A stretch of DNA of 64,000 nucleotides from positions 744,001-808,000 of the forward strand of contig CAVUHC010000006.1 of the NCBI GenBank assembly GCA_963741135.1. The letters run 5' to 3'. The notes beneath the pieces were generated by a model. It worked only from the letters and a program-made list of their open reading frames with translations. It made no database searches and was not told where the DNA came from. This DNA comes from Gp6-AA40 sp963741135 (lineage in GTDB: Bacteria > Acidobacteriota > Vicinamibacteria > Vicinamibacterales > UBA2999). Both the position numbers and the translations under genes were made by a program. Below are positions 34,082-44,298 of this stretch, one piece after another; position 1 is the first letter of the stretch, and each line of letters begins with the position of its first letter.

Positions 34082-34660
34082 TGTGGGAAACCCCGCCGCG
34101 TCCATCACGCGCCGCGCCTGCCATAAATGGCGCCGCTCGTGCGCGGTGATGACCGCGAAACCGGATCCGAGCGGCATGTGAATCCACGATGCGGCGGGCG
34201 AGCGGACGCGCGCCCGGGCGAGGTCGAGGCCATTGGCCTGCCGAAGGCGATCGATGTATTGCACCTGGTAGGCGCGAAATGCCGCCGTGATTTCCTGGCG
34301 GGTGCGCGCGGGCGGCGGCTGGAACGCCGCCGGTGCCTTCGTGCGGAAAAGCGGCGGCGGCTCGAGCATGCGGACGAACAGCCGGGCGAGCCACCAGTAT
34401 GTGAACGGCCCTTCGCCGTAGAGACCTTGACGGATCGCGCTGGCGATCCCTTCATCGAGGAGCGGCAGATACAGACGAGCCGAGATGTTCAGATGATCGA
34501 CGCACTGCGCGATCGACCAGCCGTCTGCCGACGGCTGCCATGTAAACTGCGCATCAGTCAGGGGCCGGACAAGTGCGTCCGCCTGGTCGGTCAGCTGCTC
34601 GAACTGACTGCGAAAGTCGTCGATTTCCGCCGTCAGCGCGAGGTGGGCCGGGATCGGCAT
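34079..34660 (-). CDS. DinB superfamily protein
   Basis: 193 residues of the DinB/YfiT four-helix metal-binding fold. The metal His are in CVDHLNISA (about residue 56) and near the C-terminus in ITAHERRHLWQARRVM. QPSADGWSIAQCVDHL is typical. These proteins bind a divalent metal and some are thiol S-transferases, but the specific reaction is not predictable. The start at 34660 is 305 bp from the divergent ftsH gene. Confidence 0.82.
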   Translation of the reverse strand: MPIPAHLALTAEIDDFRSQFEQLTDQADALVRPLTDAQFTWQPSADGWSIAQCVDHLNISARLYLPLLDEGIASAIRQGLYGEGPFTYWWLARLFVRMLEPPPLFRTKAPAAFQPPPARTRQEITAAFRAYQVQYIDRLRQANGLDLARARVRSPAASWIHMPLGSGFAVITAHERRHLWQARRVMDAAGFPT

Positions 34661-34829
34661 TCACCTCGATCTTAACGTCTCGAACGTCAGCGCGCAGGGG
34701 CGCGAACCAACGCAATGTCGGCAGCCCTGCAGGGTAAGAACCTGCCCCGTCAATGCGTGTACTGCCAGCAGGAGCCGCTTATCCGCACGCAAGCGTTGCT
34801 GTGCTCCATAACTGCAAGCGGCGGCACTG

Positions 34830-34858
34830 TTTACAGTCCGCAAACCGTCCGATACAAT
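34830..34858 (+). promoter_or_regulatory. Sigma-70 promoter of ftsH
   Basis: The -35 TTTACA and -10 TACAAT are separated by exactly 17 bp. Transcription would start near 34865, giving a leader of about 100 nt. The leader contains a CCCGG-TATA-CCCGGG hairpin near 34918, followed by an AAGGGAG ribosome-binding site and the GTG start. Nothing else was seen in the 305-bp gap to the divergent gene. Confidence 0.65.
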
Positions 34859-34965
34859 CATCAAGCGCGTTGGCTCACGACGCGCCCTCCTAAGACAATC
34901 GAGTCCGTTGCACCCGGTATACCCGGGCTGCCAAGGGCTCCTCTATGCCGCTAAGGGAGTAACCC

Positions 34966-36825
34966 GTGCTCGGAGGCAAACTGCCACGCACCCGCCACTT
35001 CTGGATGATTGGGGGCGTGCTCGTCGTCATTCTCTCCGTCGGGGCCTTCCTTGTGCTCATGCCGGCGGGTGAGTCGGCGCGGACCAACGCGGGATTCTCC
35101 GATTTCCTCCACGACGTCCAGGAGGGACGCGTTCGCCATATCACTCAAGCGCAGGACGTCCTGCAGTTCGAGCGGCTCGACGGTTCCCGCTTCGAGACAA
35201 TTGCACCTCAGGGGTATGTCGCGTCCAACCCGACCTTCGTCAGTAACCTCGCGGAGCGCGGCATCAAGTTCGACGTCAAGGCCGGGGAGGACCCACGCGC
35301 CGGTAGCTACGGCGCCATGGCGTTCGGCCTGGTCCTGCTCGGTTTCACCGGCCTCGTGCTGTTCCGGGCGGTCACCGGCCGCGTGCCGACCCTCGAGAAG
35401 GCGCGCACGATCGATCCGCAGTTGGTGAATGTCACGTTCGCGGATGTTGCGGGCGTCGATGAAGCGAAGGATGAGGTCCAGGAGATCGTGGACTTCCTCA
35501 AAGACCCGCAGCGCTTCGAATCGATTGGCGGGCGTATCCCGCGCGGCATCCTTCTCGTGGGACCGCCCGGCACGGGCAAGACACTGCTGGCCCGGTCGAT
35601 GGCGGGCGAAGCAGGAGTGCCGTTCATGTCCGTCAGCGGATCCGACTTTGTCGAGATGTACGCCGGCGTCGGCGCATCGCGCGTGCGCAAACTGTTCAAG
35701 GAAGCGCGTCGCCACAAGTCGTGCATCATCTTCATCGACGAGCTCGACGCGGTCGGCCGCAATCGCGGCGGCAACTCGCTGAGCCACGAGGAACGGGAGC
35801 AGACGCTCAATCAGCTGCTCGTCGAGATGGACGGCTTCACCCAGTCCGAAAGCATCATCATCGTCGCCGCGACGAACCGGCAGGACATCCTCGATCCGGC
35901 ACTGTTGCGACCGGGGCGCTTCGATCGTCAGGTGATGGTGGGCAATCCGGACATCAAGGGCCGTGAACAGATTCTTCGCGTCCATGCGCGCAAGGTGGCG
36001 CTCGAGGGCGACGTCGAGCTTCGCTCGATCGCGCGCGGCACCCCTGGATTCTCAGGCGCCGACCTGGCGAATCTCGTGAACGAGGCGGCGCTGATTGCGG
36101 CGCGTGCGGGACGTAAGACCGTCGGCAACCTCGATCTCGATGCCGCGCGCGACAAGGTGCTGATGGGTGTGGAACGGCGCTCGGTTGCGATGAGCGAGCG
36201 CGAGCGCAACACCTGTGCGTATCACGAGGCCGGCCACGCGGTTGTCGCGGCCTTGCTCCCCGACGCCGATCCGCTGCACAAGGTCACGATCATCCCGCGC
36301 GGCCGCGCGCTCGGCGTCACGATGCAGCTCCCGGAGGCGGATCGCTATACACATTCGAAGCCGTTCATCGAGACGCAGATTGCGATCCTGATGGGCGGCC
36401 GCATCGCCGAGGAGCTCTTCCTGCGTCAGATGACGAGCGGCGCCTCGAACGACATCGAACGAGCCACCGAACTGGCGCGCAAGATGGTGTGCGAGCTGGG
36501 TATGTCTCCACTGGGCCCGCTCCACTTCCGTCGGCCGTCGGGTGCGTTTGACAGCGACACTCGCGCGTCGGGTTTCAGCGAGGAGACCGCACGCCGGGTC
36601 GACGACGAGATTCGTGTCCTGGTGATGCGCGGCTACGAAACGGCGCGCCAGATCATCGAACGGCAGCGCGCAGCGGTGAAGGCGCTGGCCGAGGAGCTGC
36701 TCGAGGTCGAATCGGTCGACGCCAATCGCCTCAAGGAGATCCTCGCAGGATCGGTCCTGGCCGCGCCGTCGCCGTTTCCGCCGGCTGTGCGCGACGCGCT
36801 GACAGAGGCTTCCAGGCCGACCTGA
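34966..36825 (+). CDS. ftsH: FtsH-family ATP-dependent zinc metalloprotease
   Basis: 619 residues. Two membrane helices (about 10-32 and 108-128) flank a short periplasmic domain. The AAA+ module has LLVGPPGTGKTLLA (about residue 200), IIFIDELDAVGR, NQLLVEMDGF and LDPALLRPGRFDRQV. The protease domain has HEAGH (about 420) and the zinc Asp region SGASNDIERATELARKM. It degrades membrane and misfolded proteins as a hexamer. The start is GTG with an AAGGGAG site 6 nt upstream. The last codons and the stop form a terminator hairpin. Confidence 0.95.
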   Translation: MLGGKLPRTRHFWMIGGVLVVILSVGAFLVLMPAGESARTNAGFSDFLHDVQEGRVRHITQAQDVLQFERLDGSRFETIAPQGYVASNPTFVSNLAERGIKFDVKAGEDPRAGSYGAMAFGLVLLGFTGLVLFRAVTGRVPTLEKARTIDPQLVNVTFADVAGVDEAKDEVQEIVDFLKDPQRFESIGGRIPRGILLVGPPGTGKTLLARSMAGEAGVPFMSVSGSDFVEMYAGVGASRVRKLFKEARRHKSCIIFIDELDAVGRNRGGNSLSHEEREQTLNQLLVEMDGFTQSESIIIVAATNRQDILDPALLRPGRFDRQVMVGNPDIKGREQILRVHARKVALEGDVELRSIARGTPGFSGADLANLVNEAALIAARAGRKTVGNLDLDAARDKVLMGVERRSVAMSERERNTCAYHEAGHAVVAALLPDADPLHKVTIIPRGRALGVTMQLPEADRYTHSKPFIETQIAILMGGRIAEELFLRQMTSGASNDIERATELARKMVCELGMSPLGPLHFRRPSGAFDSDTRASGFSEETARRVDDEIRVLVMRGYETARQIIERQRAAVKALAEELLEVESVDANRLKEILAGSVLAAPSPFPPAVRDALTEASRPT

Positions 36826-36835
36826 GGGTCGGCCT
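36814..36835 (+). terminator. Hairpin with the ftsH stop codon in its loop
   Basis: AGGCCGACC-TGAG-GGTCGGCCT, a 9-bp perfect stem. The TGA stop of ftsH (36823-36825) is in the four-base loop. There is no T-run downstream. Confidence 0.7.
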
Positions 36836-36854
36836 CTAGGCGAACCTCACTGAG

Positions 36855-36894
36855 GTACGATCGTGTCTTAGTCTTTTACTGAGGCACATCGTAC
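36855..36894. promoter_or_regulatory. Inverted repeat before the efflux operon (candidate operator)
   Basis: The arms GTACGATCGTG and CACATCGTAC (one-base bulge) are separated by 19 nt and end one base before the proposed GTG start of the TolC-like gene. CTGAGG-AC also repeats directly within it at 30-bp spacing. A repressor of the TetR or MarR kind would fit, but none is encoded next to the operon. Confidence 0.45.
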
Positions 36895-36895
36895 A

Positions 36896-38324
36896 GTGAT
36901 CACTGAAACTCCTCGATTCGCCCTTGCCGCATCGCTGTATCACTCGTCGCAGCGGCTGCGACACCCGCCTTCGCGCAAATCCGAACCTCCGCGCCACAGA
37001 TTTCCGACGACAGTCCATTCAGGCGAGGCGTTCCGGCTGGCACGGCCAGGTCCGAGCCGTTGATGCTCTCGCTCGGCGACGTCATTCAGCGGGCCCTCGT
37101 GAATAACCTCGGCATTGTGACGTCCGTGGATGCAATCGATCGTGCCCGCGGGGCGCGACGGGTCGCCATGAGCGAGCTGTTGCCCAACTTCAGCGCCCGT
37201 CTCGGCGACACGCGACAGGTGGTCAATCTCGAGGCGTTCGGGATTCCGGTTGCGGAGACGGGACTTCCCCGCGTCGTCGGGCCGTTCAGCGTCTTCGACG
37301 TCCGCGTGTCTTCTGAGCCAGGCGATCTTTGACCTTCGCGCACTGCACGAGGCACGGGCGGAAGGGCACAACGAGAACGCAGTGCGTCTCACCAACAGGA
37401 GCCGGCGTGATCTGGTATCGCTGCTGGCAGCCGACGTGTACCTGCAGGTGCTGGCGGCCGACGCGCGTGCCGAGTCGGCGCGCGCGCAGCGCGACACCGC
37501 CCAGGCGCTCTTCACGCAGGCGCAGAATCTGAGGCAGAGCGGCATCGTCGCCGGAATCGAGGTGCTGCGGGCGCAGGTTCGCCTCAGTTCGGAGAGCCAG
37601 CGCGTGACCGTAGCGGACAACGATGCGCAGAAGATGAAGCTCCAGCTCGCGCGCATGATCGGTCTGCCCCTGGGCCAGGAATTCACGCTGAGCGATCAGT
37701 TTCCCAACGTGACCGTTCCGGAGATCACGCTTCAGCAGGCGCTCGATCGCGCGTACATGGAGCGGCCAGACTACCTGAGCGCCATCGAGCGGGTGCGCGC
37801 CGCGGAGGCGAGCCGTAGCGCCGCGCGTGGTGAAGCCCTTCCTGCGGTCCACGCCACCGCCGACTACGGCGAAGATTGGTTTGTCCCCGTCCACGACGGT
37901 CCCCACATACACGCTCGTCGGCAGCGTCACCGTGCCGCTGTTCCAGGGCGGCCGCACGCAAGGACGCCTGATCGAGGCCGACGCCGACCTTCGTACCCGG
38001 CGTGCGGAGGTCGAAGACATCCGCGCGGACATTTACTACGACATCCGTAACGCCTTTCTCGACCTGCAGGCAACCGAGGAGGAGCTGCGAATCGCGACCC
38101 AGTCCCGCGACCTCGCCAACCAGGAGCTGACGCAGGCGCGCGATCGATTCCAGGCGGGCGTCGCGAGCAACATCGAAGTCGTCCAGGCGCAGGAAGCCGT
38201 GGCGGTGGCGAATGAGCAGTTCATCGACGCGACCTATGGCTTCTTGATGGCGAAGGCAATGCTCGCCGGCTCCCTCGGCATCGCGGAGGAAGAGATCAAG
38301 CGGTACCTCGGAGGCGCGAACTGA
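36896..38324 (+). CDS. TolC-like outer membrane efflux protein, frameshifted
   Basis: About 475 residues. The signal peptide is MITETPRFALAASL, then after a one-base break VSLVAAAATPAFAQ, with cleavage after AFA. The mature protein has two long alternating coiled-coil repeats of the OEP family (LSLGDVIQRALVNNLGI, QSGIVAGIEVLRAQVRLSSE; then RDRFQAGVASNIEVVQAQEA), each with an internal beta-hairpin region. At least three frame changes are needed (near 36940, 37310 and 37880). It forms the outer-membrane channel of the tripartite pump whose other parts follow. The TGA overlaps the ATG of the adaptor gene. Confidence 0.8.
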
Positions 38325-39530
38325 TGAACACACGGATTCGCATCGCGATTGGCGTCGTCCTGATCGTGGTGCTGGCGACGTCCGCCTGGTTGTGGGCGAC
38401 CGCCGGGCGCGAGACGACCGACGATGCGCAGGTGGACGCCCATGTGACTCCCATCGCGGCGCGCGTTGGCGGGACGGTGCTCGAAGTGCGCGTGAAGGAA
38501 AACCAGCAAGTCGAGGCGGGCGCGGTCCTCGTCGGTGATCGATCCGCGCGACTACCAGGTGGCGCTCGAGAAGGCCCGCGCCGAGCTGGCGACCGCCGAA
38601 GCCGACGCCGCGGTGGCCAAGGTCAACGTGCCGATCACGTCGACGACCGCGACGAGCAACGTCTCGACGGCGCGCGGTGGAGTCGAGCAGGCGCGAGGCA
38701 AGCGTCGACCAGGCGCAACGCGGCATCGAAGGCGCCAACGCCCGGCTCGTCGACCGCCCAGGCGCGCCAGCGCGAGGCGGAAGCCAACGCGACCAGGACC
38801 GCCAAGGATGTCGAGCGGTTCAAGGGACTGCTGGCGAAGGACGAAATCTCGCAGCAGCAGTACGACGCCGCCGTCGCCGCGGCCGACGGGGCACGGGCGG
38901 CTGCCGATTCGGCGCGCTCGCAGGTCCAGGAGGCGCAGTCCGGGATCCAGGTTGCGCAAAGCCAGCTGGCGCAGGCGCGGGCGACCACGTCGCAGGCCAC
39001 CGCACAGCTGCAGAACGCGCAGAGCGCCCCGCAGCAGGTCGAGGCGATCCGCGCGCACGCGGCGTCGGCCGACGCAAAAGTGCAGCAGCAGCGCGCCGCC
39101 GTGAAGCAGGCGGAGCTGAACCTGCAGTACGCGATCGTGAAGGCTCCGACGAAGGGAGTCGTCAGCAAGAAGGGCGTCGAGGTAGGGCAGGTCGTGCAGC
39201 CTGGTCAGCCGCTGATGGCGCTCGTTCCGCTCGAGGACGTCTGGGTGACCGCGAACTTCAAGGAGACGCAGCTGGAGCAACATGCGGCCCGGCCAGCCGG
39301 CGATCGTGGAAGTGGACGCGTACGGGGGACGCGAGTTCAAAGGGCACATCGAAAGCCTCGCGGCCGCGACCGGCTCGCGCTTCAGCCTCTTGCCGCCTGA
39401 AAACGCGACCGGCAACTTCGTCAAGGTGGTGCAGCGCGTGCCGGTGCACATCGTGATCGACGAGAAGCAGGATGCGCAGCAGCTGCTGCGGCCTGGCATG
39501 TCGGTGACCGCAAAGGTGTATACGCGGTAA
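38324..39530 (+). CDS. HlyD/EmrA-type periplasmic adaptor, frameshifted
   Basis: About 400 residues. The N-terminal anchor is IAIGVVLIVVLATSAWLWAT, followed by the biotinyl-lipoyl-like half TTDDAQVDAHVTPIAARVGG. A long Ala/Gln-rich coiled coil follows (QARQREAEANATRTAKDVER; AQSQLAQARATTSQATAQLQ), then the second lipoyl half VKAPTKGVVSKKGVEVGQVV and a beta-barrel ending ARLLRPGMSV-TAKVYTR-like. The frame changes near 38535, 38690 and 39285. It connects the EmrB-like transporter to the TolC-like channel. The unusually long hairpin arms suggest a wide span of the periplasm. Confidence 0.82.
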
Positions 39531-39557
39531 TTTGCGATCGTGATTCACGAATCACGA

Positions 39558-41109
39558 ATGACTGAGCCCCGCCACATCAACCCGTGGATCGTCGCGATCG
39601 CGGTGATGTTCGGCACCTTCATGGAGGTGCTCGACACCACGGTCGTCAACGTGTCGCTGCCTCACATCGCGGCGACAATGTCGGCGACGATCGACGAGGC
39701 GACCTGGGTCCTGACGTCGTACCTCGTCGCCAACGCCATCATCCTGCCGATGACCGGGTGGCTCGCGAGCACCTTTGGCCGCAAGCGGCTGCTGATGATG
39801 TCGGTGACCGGGTTCACCATCACGTCCTTCCTGTGCGGTATCGCTCCGAACCTCGGGTCGCTCATTGCGTTTCGCATCCTGCAGGGCGCGACCGGTGGCG
39901 CGCTGCAGCCGCTGTCGCAGGCGATTCTTCTCGAATCGTTCCAGCCGCACGAGCGAGGGAAAGCGATGGGCTTCTGGGGCCTCGGCATCGTCGTCGCGCC
40001 GATCCTCGGCCCGGTGGTCGGCGGTTGGCTGACCGACAGCTACAGCTGGCGCTGGGTCTTCTACATCAACCTGCCGGTCGGTATCGCGTCGATCGTCATG
40101 ACGCAGTTGTTCATCTTCGATCCGCCGTACCTGCGCCGCCAGGTCGAGAAGGTCGACTACTGGGGCATCGGCATGCTCGTCGTCGGTATCGGCTCTCTGC
40201 AGTACGTGCTCGACAAGGGACAGGAGGCGGACTGGTTCGCATCGAGGTCGATCCTCATCCTGTCGATCGTGTCGGCCGTGACGCTGCTTGTGCTCCTGTA
40301 TCACGAGTGGACCACCGACCATCCGATCATCGACCTGCGCGTCTTCAAGGAGCGGAGCTACGCCACAGGTGTCTTCCTGATGACGATGCTCGGCTTCGTC
40401 CTGTACGGGAGCATGGTGTTGCTGCCGGTCATGCTGCAGACGGTGCTCGGCTATCCGGCGATAGCGGCGGGTATCGCGATGGCGCCGCGCGGCATGGGAT
40501 CGCTCGTGATGATGCCGATTGTCGGCATACTGACCAGCAAGGTCGATGTGCGGAAGCTGCTGGCGATCGGCTTCACCGTTGCCGGCGTCACGCTGATCTG
40601 GCTCGGGACAGTTGAATCTGCAAGCGGGCTACTGGGACATTTTCTGGCCGCAGCTGCTGCAGGGGACGGGGATGGCGCTCACCTTCGTACCGCTGACGAC
40701 GGTGACGATGCAGGCGATTCCGCCGGAGCGGATGGGCAACGCGACGAGCCTCTTCAACCTGATGCGCAACATCGGAGGCAGTGTCGGCATCGCAGTGACC
40801 GGGACCATGCTGGTCCGGCAGCGGCAGACCGTGGCGGCGGTGCTTGGCGAGCGCATCACGGCCTACGACCCGGAGTCGCAGACGATGTTGGCGCAGCTGA
40901 AGGCCGCGTTCATGGCAAGGGGCGTGGATGCCGTCACTGCGAGCGAGCGCGCAAATGCGGCACTCCACGGCATCCTGATCCAGCAGGCATCAATGGTGTC
41001 GTTCGTCTGGCTGTTCCAGCTGCTCGGGATGATCTTCCTGCTGCTGCTTCCGTTGATTCTGATCATGCGGCGGCCCAAAGGAAGGGTGTCTGCGGCAGCC
41101 GCTCACTGA
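39558..41109 (+). CDS. EmrB/QacA-type MFS drug transporter (DHA2), one frameshift
   Basis: About 516 residues with 14 predicted membrane segments. Motifs include the TM1 signature FMEVLDTTVVNVSLPHIA, motif A GWLASTFGRKRLLMM, motif C GIVVAPILGPVVGGWLTD and FYINLPVGI. The frame changes once near 40610, after which the sequence continues from GYWDIFWPQLLQGTGMALTF to the end (RRPKGRVSAAAAH). It is the proton-driven inner-membrane component of an EmrAB-TolC-like pump exporting drugs or other amphiphiles. I prefer the ATG at 39558 (MTEPRHINPW); an upstream GTG in frame is also possible. Confidence 0.88.
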
Positions 41110-41114
41110 TATCT

Positions 41115-41247
41115 GTAATTCAAAATTCAAAATGCAAAATTCACACTCCATGTAGTTTGCATCAACCGGGTGAATGGCGCGACGACGTTCACACAACTTT
41201 TGCAAACAGGTGGTGTTTGCATTTTGAATTTTGCATTTTGAATTACA
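41115..41247. repeat. AT-rich heptad inverted repeat between convergent genes
   Basis: The left arm has ATTCAAA ATTCAAA ATGCAAA ATTCACA. The right arm has TTTGCAT TTTGAAT TTTGCAT TTTGAAT TACA. Period 7, perfect complementarity over about 20 bp, loop about 70 nt. It is strikingly AT-rich in a GC-rich genome. It bridges the transporter stop and the stop of the convergent membrane-protein gene, whose TAA lies within the right arm. Confidence 0.88.
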
Positions 41248-42268
41248 GCGTCTCTACCATCGGCGGTTCTGGTCTCACTGCCGCGAGAGCCGCTGTATAT
41301 CCGACGTGCGCCAGTGACCGCTGGAAAAGCGCCGTTTCTGACGCCATGAACTGCAGCTTCACGATGAGCCGTGCCAGCACGTAACACTGTGTCGCGACGA
41401 CGGCACGCCCACATCGAGAGTCCCGCCCCGCCTGTTCCCGGCGCAATCAGTGCCCAGGCGGCAACGACGGCCAGCAATGTCGCGGCGTTTGCCGCGTACA
41501 GCGCCGCGACGCGCAGCGGATTCCTGACGAGAAAACGCGAGCGCAGCGACGAGCGCCCACGTCATGCTGCGGCGATCCTCGACCACCGCGCGCACTTTCG
41601 CGTAGTCGAAGATGGTCGTGGTGAGCGCGAGCAGCCCGGCGAAGATCGCGTACATCAGGAGACGCCAGTAGAAGGCGGTCCGCTCGACCGACAGGTCGCG
41701 CGTCACGTTCACGTACCATTTCGTGAACAGCCACTCGTGCACGTAGACGAAGAGGAACCAGTACACGATCCCGGCCGCGATGCCGAGACGGAGAAAGCGG
41801 AAGAAGAACGTCCCCGAGGCCGCGAAGAAGCCGTGCGCGCCGATGCGCCGCCCGCGCGCGTAGCGGTCGAGGATCCCTCCTGAAAGAAGATCCACGCCGC
41901 CACGTAGACGCCGAGCGCCCATGCGATCGGCGTGATGAGCACGCGCCTGTCGAGCAGCCCGCTGACGCTGTCGAGCGTCGTTGCGAACCCGATGATCGAC
42001 GGCGTGAACGTCGAGCCCGAGCCCCGTGGACTGCGACGCGAATTCCTGCCACCAGTCGTAGTTGACCGCGTCGGCCGCTTCTCCGGCCATCAGGCTCGCG
42101 CCGAGATGATTCTGCAGCGCGCCGCGCAACGACACCGCGAGCGGCAGCGCCGCAAGCAGGGTCACGAGGTACACGCCCGCGATGATCGCAGGCGCCGCGA
42201 GACACGCGCCTCGAAGCCGTCAGACCAGAGAACGCATAGGTGAGCAGGACGTCCTGCAGCCACGCCAT
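41243..42268 (-). CDS. Polytopic membrane protein, partner of the M1 peptidase, frameshifted
   Basis: About 330 residues assembled from several frames. Membrane segments include GVYLVTLLAALPLAVSL, LITPIAWALGVYVAAWIFF, RLGIAAGIVYWFLFVYVHEW, FYWRLLMYAIFAGLLALTT and AATLLAVVAAWALIAPG. A conserved periplasmic-type segment reads GEAADAVNYDWWQEFASQ, then TGLG. It ends AVRPEPPMVETL-stop. The start is uncertain; ATG 42268 (MAWLQDVLLTYAFSG) follows the M1 stop by 17 nt. The family has no known function, but its position directly after an M1 peptidase suggests they work together (inference). Frame breaks lie near 42230, 42010, 41890, 41530 and 41405. Confidence 0.6.
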
Positions 42269-42285
42269 CCACTTGAGGCTCCACT

Positions 42286-44251
42286 TCAGGCTCGCCTCGC
42301 AATGCGCGCGGCTGCGAGCGTCCGGCTGTTGTTCGTGTAGTTCACGTCCAGCAGGAGGATCGCGTTCTGGATCGACCTGCACCGATCGCGCGCGCGACGC
42401 ACTGTCGTACACGTAGATCACGCGGCGCTCGACGACCGTTCCAGCGCTCGGTCTTCTGTCGATCCATCCTCGAATGTCGTGACCACGTCCACGGGAAACG
42501 TCGCTTCGCCAAACCGGCGCGCGACGACGGTCGTGCGGAAGCGATCCTTGCCCGCCGCCGCGCTTGTCAATTCCTGCACGCCGTAGTCGAACGTGTTCGA
42601 GCTGCGATACACCTGCGTCGAAGAAAGGGGTCATGTCGCGTCCGGCGCCTTCGCTCACGGCCTGGAAGAAGTCGGATGGCTGCGGATGGCGGAACTTCCA
42701 GCGATCGAAGTAGGTCGACATGCTCCGCTGCAGCGTCGGCCATCCGAGCAATCGCTCGAGCGTGTGCAGCCAGAGCGCCGTCTTGTAAGTAGGTGATGTT
42801 GACGCCCGTCGACGGCCAGTAGCGGAACGACGGCGTCGCTTCGGCATCCGATTCCGCCTGCAGCGTGATAGTTCGCCAGCCCCTCGTCCATCTGGCGGGT
42901 GACGCGGATGTCGTCGGAAGACCCACGGGATGAACCCGCCGAAGTAGCGACGGACGAGGTAGTTCGGCGTGAACGCCGCCTCGTTCGCGCGCGCCTCGGA
43001 GAACTGGTTGATCCCTTCGTCCATCCACGCATGCTCGAACTCATTGCTGCCGACGACGCCGTACCACCACTGGTGACCGGCCTCGTGAATGGTCACGTCC
43101 TCAGGCACCGTCACGCCGGCGCGGCGCGATCCATCGCGTGCCGGCGGTGAACAGCGTCGGATACTCCATGCCGCCGCTCACGCTCTGAAACGCCGGATCG
43201 ACGATCGTGATGTAGTCGTAGGGATAGGCGCCGAACCATTCACCGTAGTGACTTCAGCGCCGCGGCAGTCGCGGCGAAATGACGCGCCTCCTGGCCGGCG
43301 TGCTCCGGTCTGCAGCAGCAGCCGCATCTCCACGCGTCGGCAGCGAAGGATGCTCGAACGTCTGCGTCCGCTCGAGGAAATGCGGGCTCGTCGTCCACGC
43401 GAAGTCGTGGATGTCCTCGCCGTGATAGCGATGGACGGTCGTGCCGTTCGCGTTGTCGCTCGACGCTGACCTCGCGGCCCGACGCGCCGACGACGAAGCC
43501 GCGCGGAACGGTCATCCGCACGTCGTAGACGCCGTAGTCGGAATAGAACTCGGTGCCCGAGTGGAACTGATGCGTGTTCCAGCCGGCGTCCTCCAGCACG
43601 CCGAGCTTGGGAAACCACTGGCCGAAAAAGTAGTAGTCGTCGATGTAGCCGGTGCGCGAGAACGGCCGCGGAATCTTCGCGCTCCACTCGATTTCGATCT
43701 CGATCGTCTCGTTCGGCGCCACGGCTGCGGCAGCGGCACCGCGATCACCGTTCGATCCGCGGTGTTGCCGTCATCGGGCGCGATGAAGTGGAGGCGCGGT
43801 GTCAGGTCGTCCAGCCGCCCCGCCGCTCCATCGCGCGCGACACGAAGCGCGCGGACATCGGTCCAGCCCCACGCGTCGGACCGGGGCGTGTTGGTGTTGC
43901 CGCCAAGCCGTCGCTCGCGCAGCCACGTCGAGTCAGCGTTGCGCCACGCGTTCCAGTACAGGTGAAACTGCAGCTCGCTTGTCGGATGCGCGCTGATGTT
44001 GCGCCAGCGGATGCGCTCGCGCCCGTGCAGCGAACGATCCCAGGTTCGAGCCGGACGTCGATGTCGTAGTTCGCGTTGCGCGGTGACCGCGCGCCGGACC
44101 GTCGACGGCGACCGTAATCGCTGCAGGAATCGGCGGATGAGAGCGGGAGTCGTTCGCCGGAGGGTTGCGGCGGGGCCGTGGTCGGGGCACCTCCGCACGC
44201 AGCGGCCGTTATGCCTGTCGCGACGATCAGAGCCGCCCGCCAAACGCGCAC
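42286..44251 (-). CDS. M1 family metallopeptidase lipoprotein, multiply frameshifted
   Basis: About 640 residues. A lipoprotein signal (ALIVATGITAAACGG) starts at 44251. The peptidase domain carries TIHEAGHQWWYGVVGSNEFE, then HAWMDEGINQF: HExxH with the third zinc ligand E 18 residues on. The usual HELxH is here HEAGH. The N-terminal beta-domain (ANYDIDVRLEPG; ELQFHLYWNAWRN) and the C-terminal part (FDYGVQELTSAAAGKDRF) are recognisable. It ends VNYTNNSRTLAAARIARRA. At least seven frame changes are needed between 44130 and 42370, so the protein sequence cannot be taken from the DNA as given. It probably removes N-terminal residues from peptides at the cell surface. Confidence 0.75.
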
Positions 44252-44265
44252 GCCCGAATGTTACA

Positions 44266-44271
44266 TATAAT
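44266..44271 (+). promoter_or_regulatory. -10-like TATAAT before the DAPDH-like gene
   Basis: A perfect TATAAT 27 bp before the ATG at 44299, within a locally AT-rich 47-bp divergent gap. No convincing -35 is present at 16-18 bp. Confidence 0.3.
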
Positions 44272-44298
44272 CAAGTGTTTGCCCCACACTGAGATTCG

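Noticed and set aside
44266..44271. Strong sigma-70 promoter before the DAPDH-like gene
   Set aside because: TATAAT is perfect but no -35 is at 16-18 bp; listed only with low confidence.
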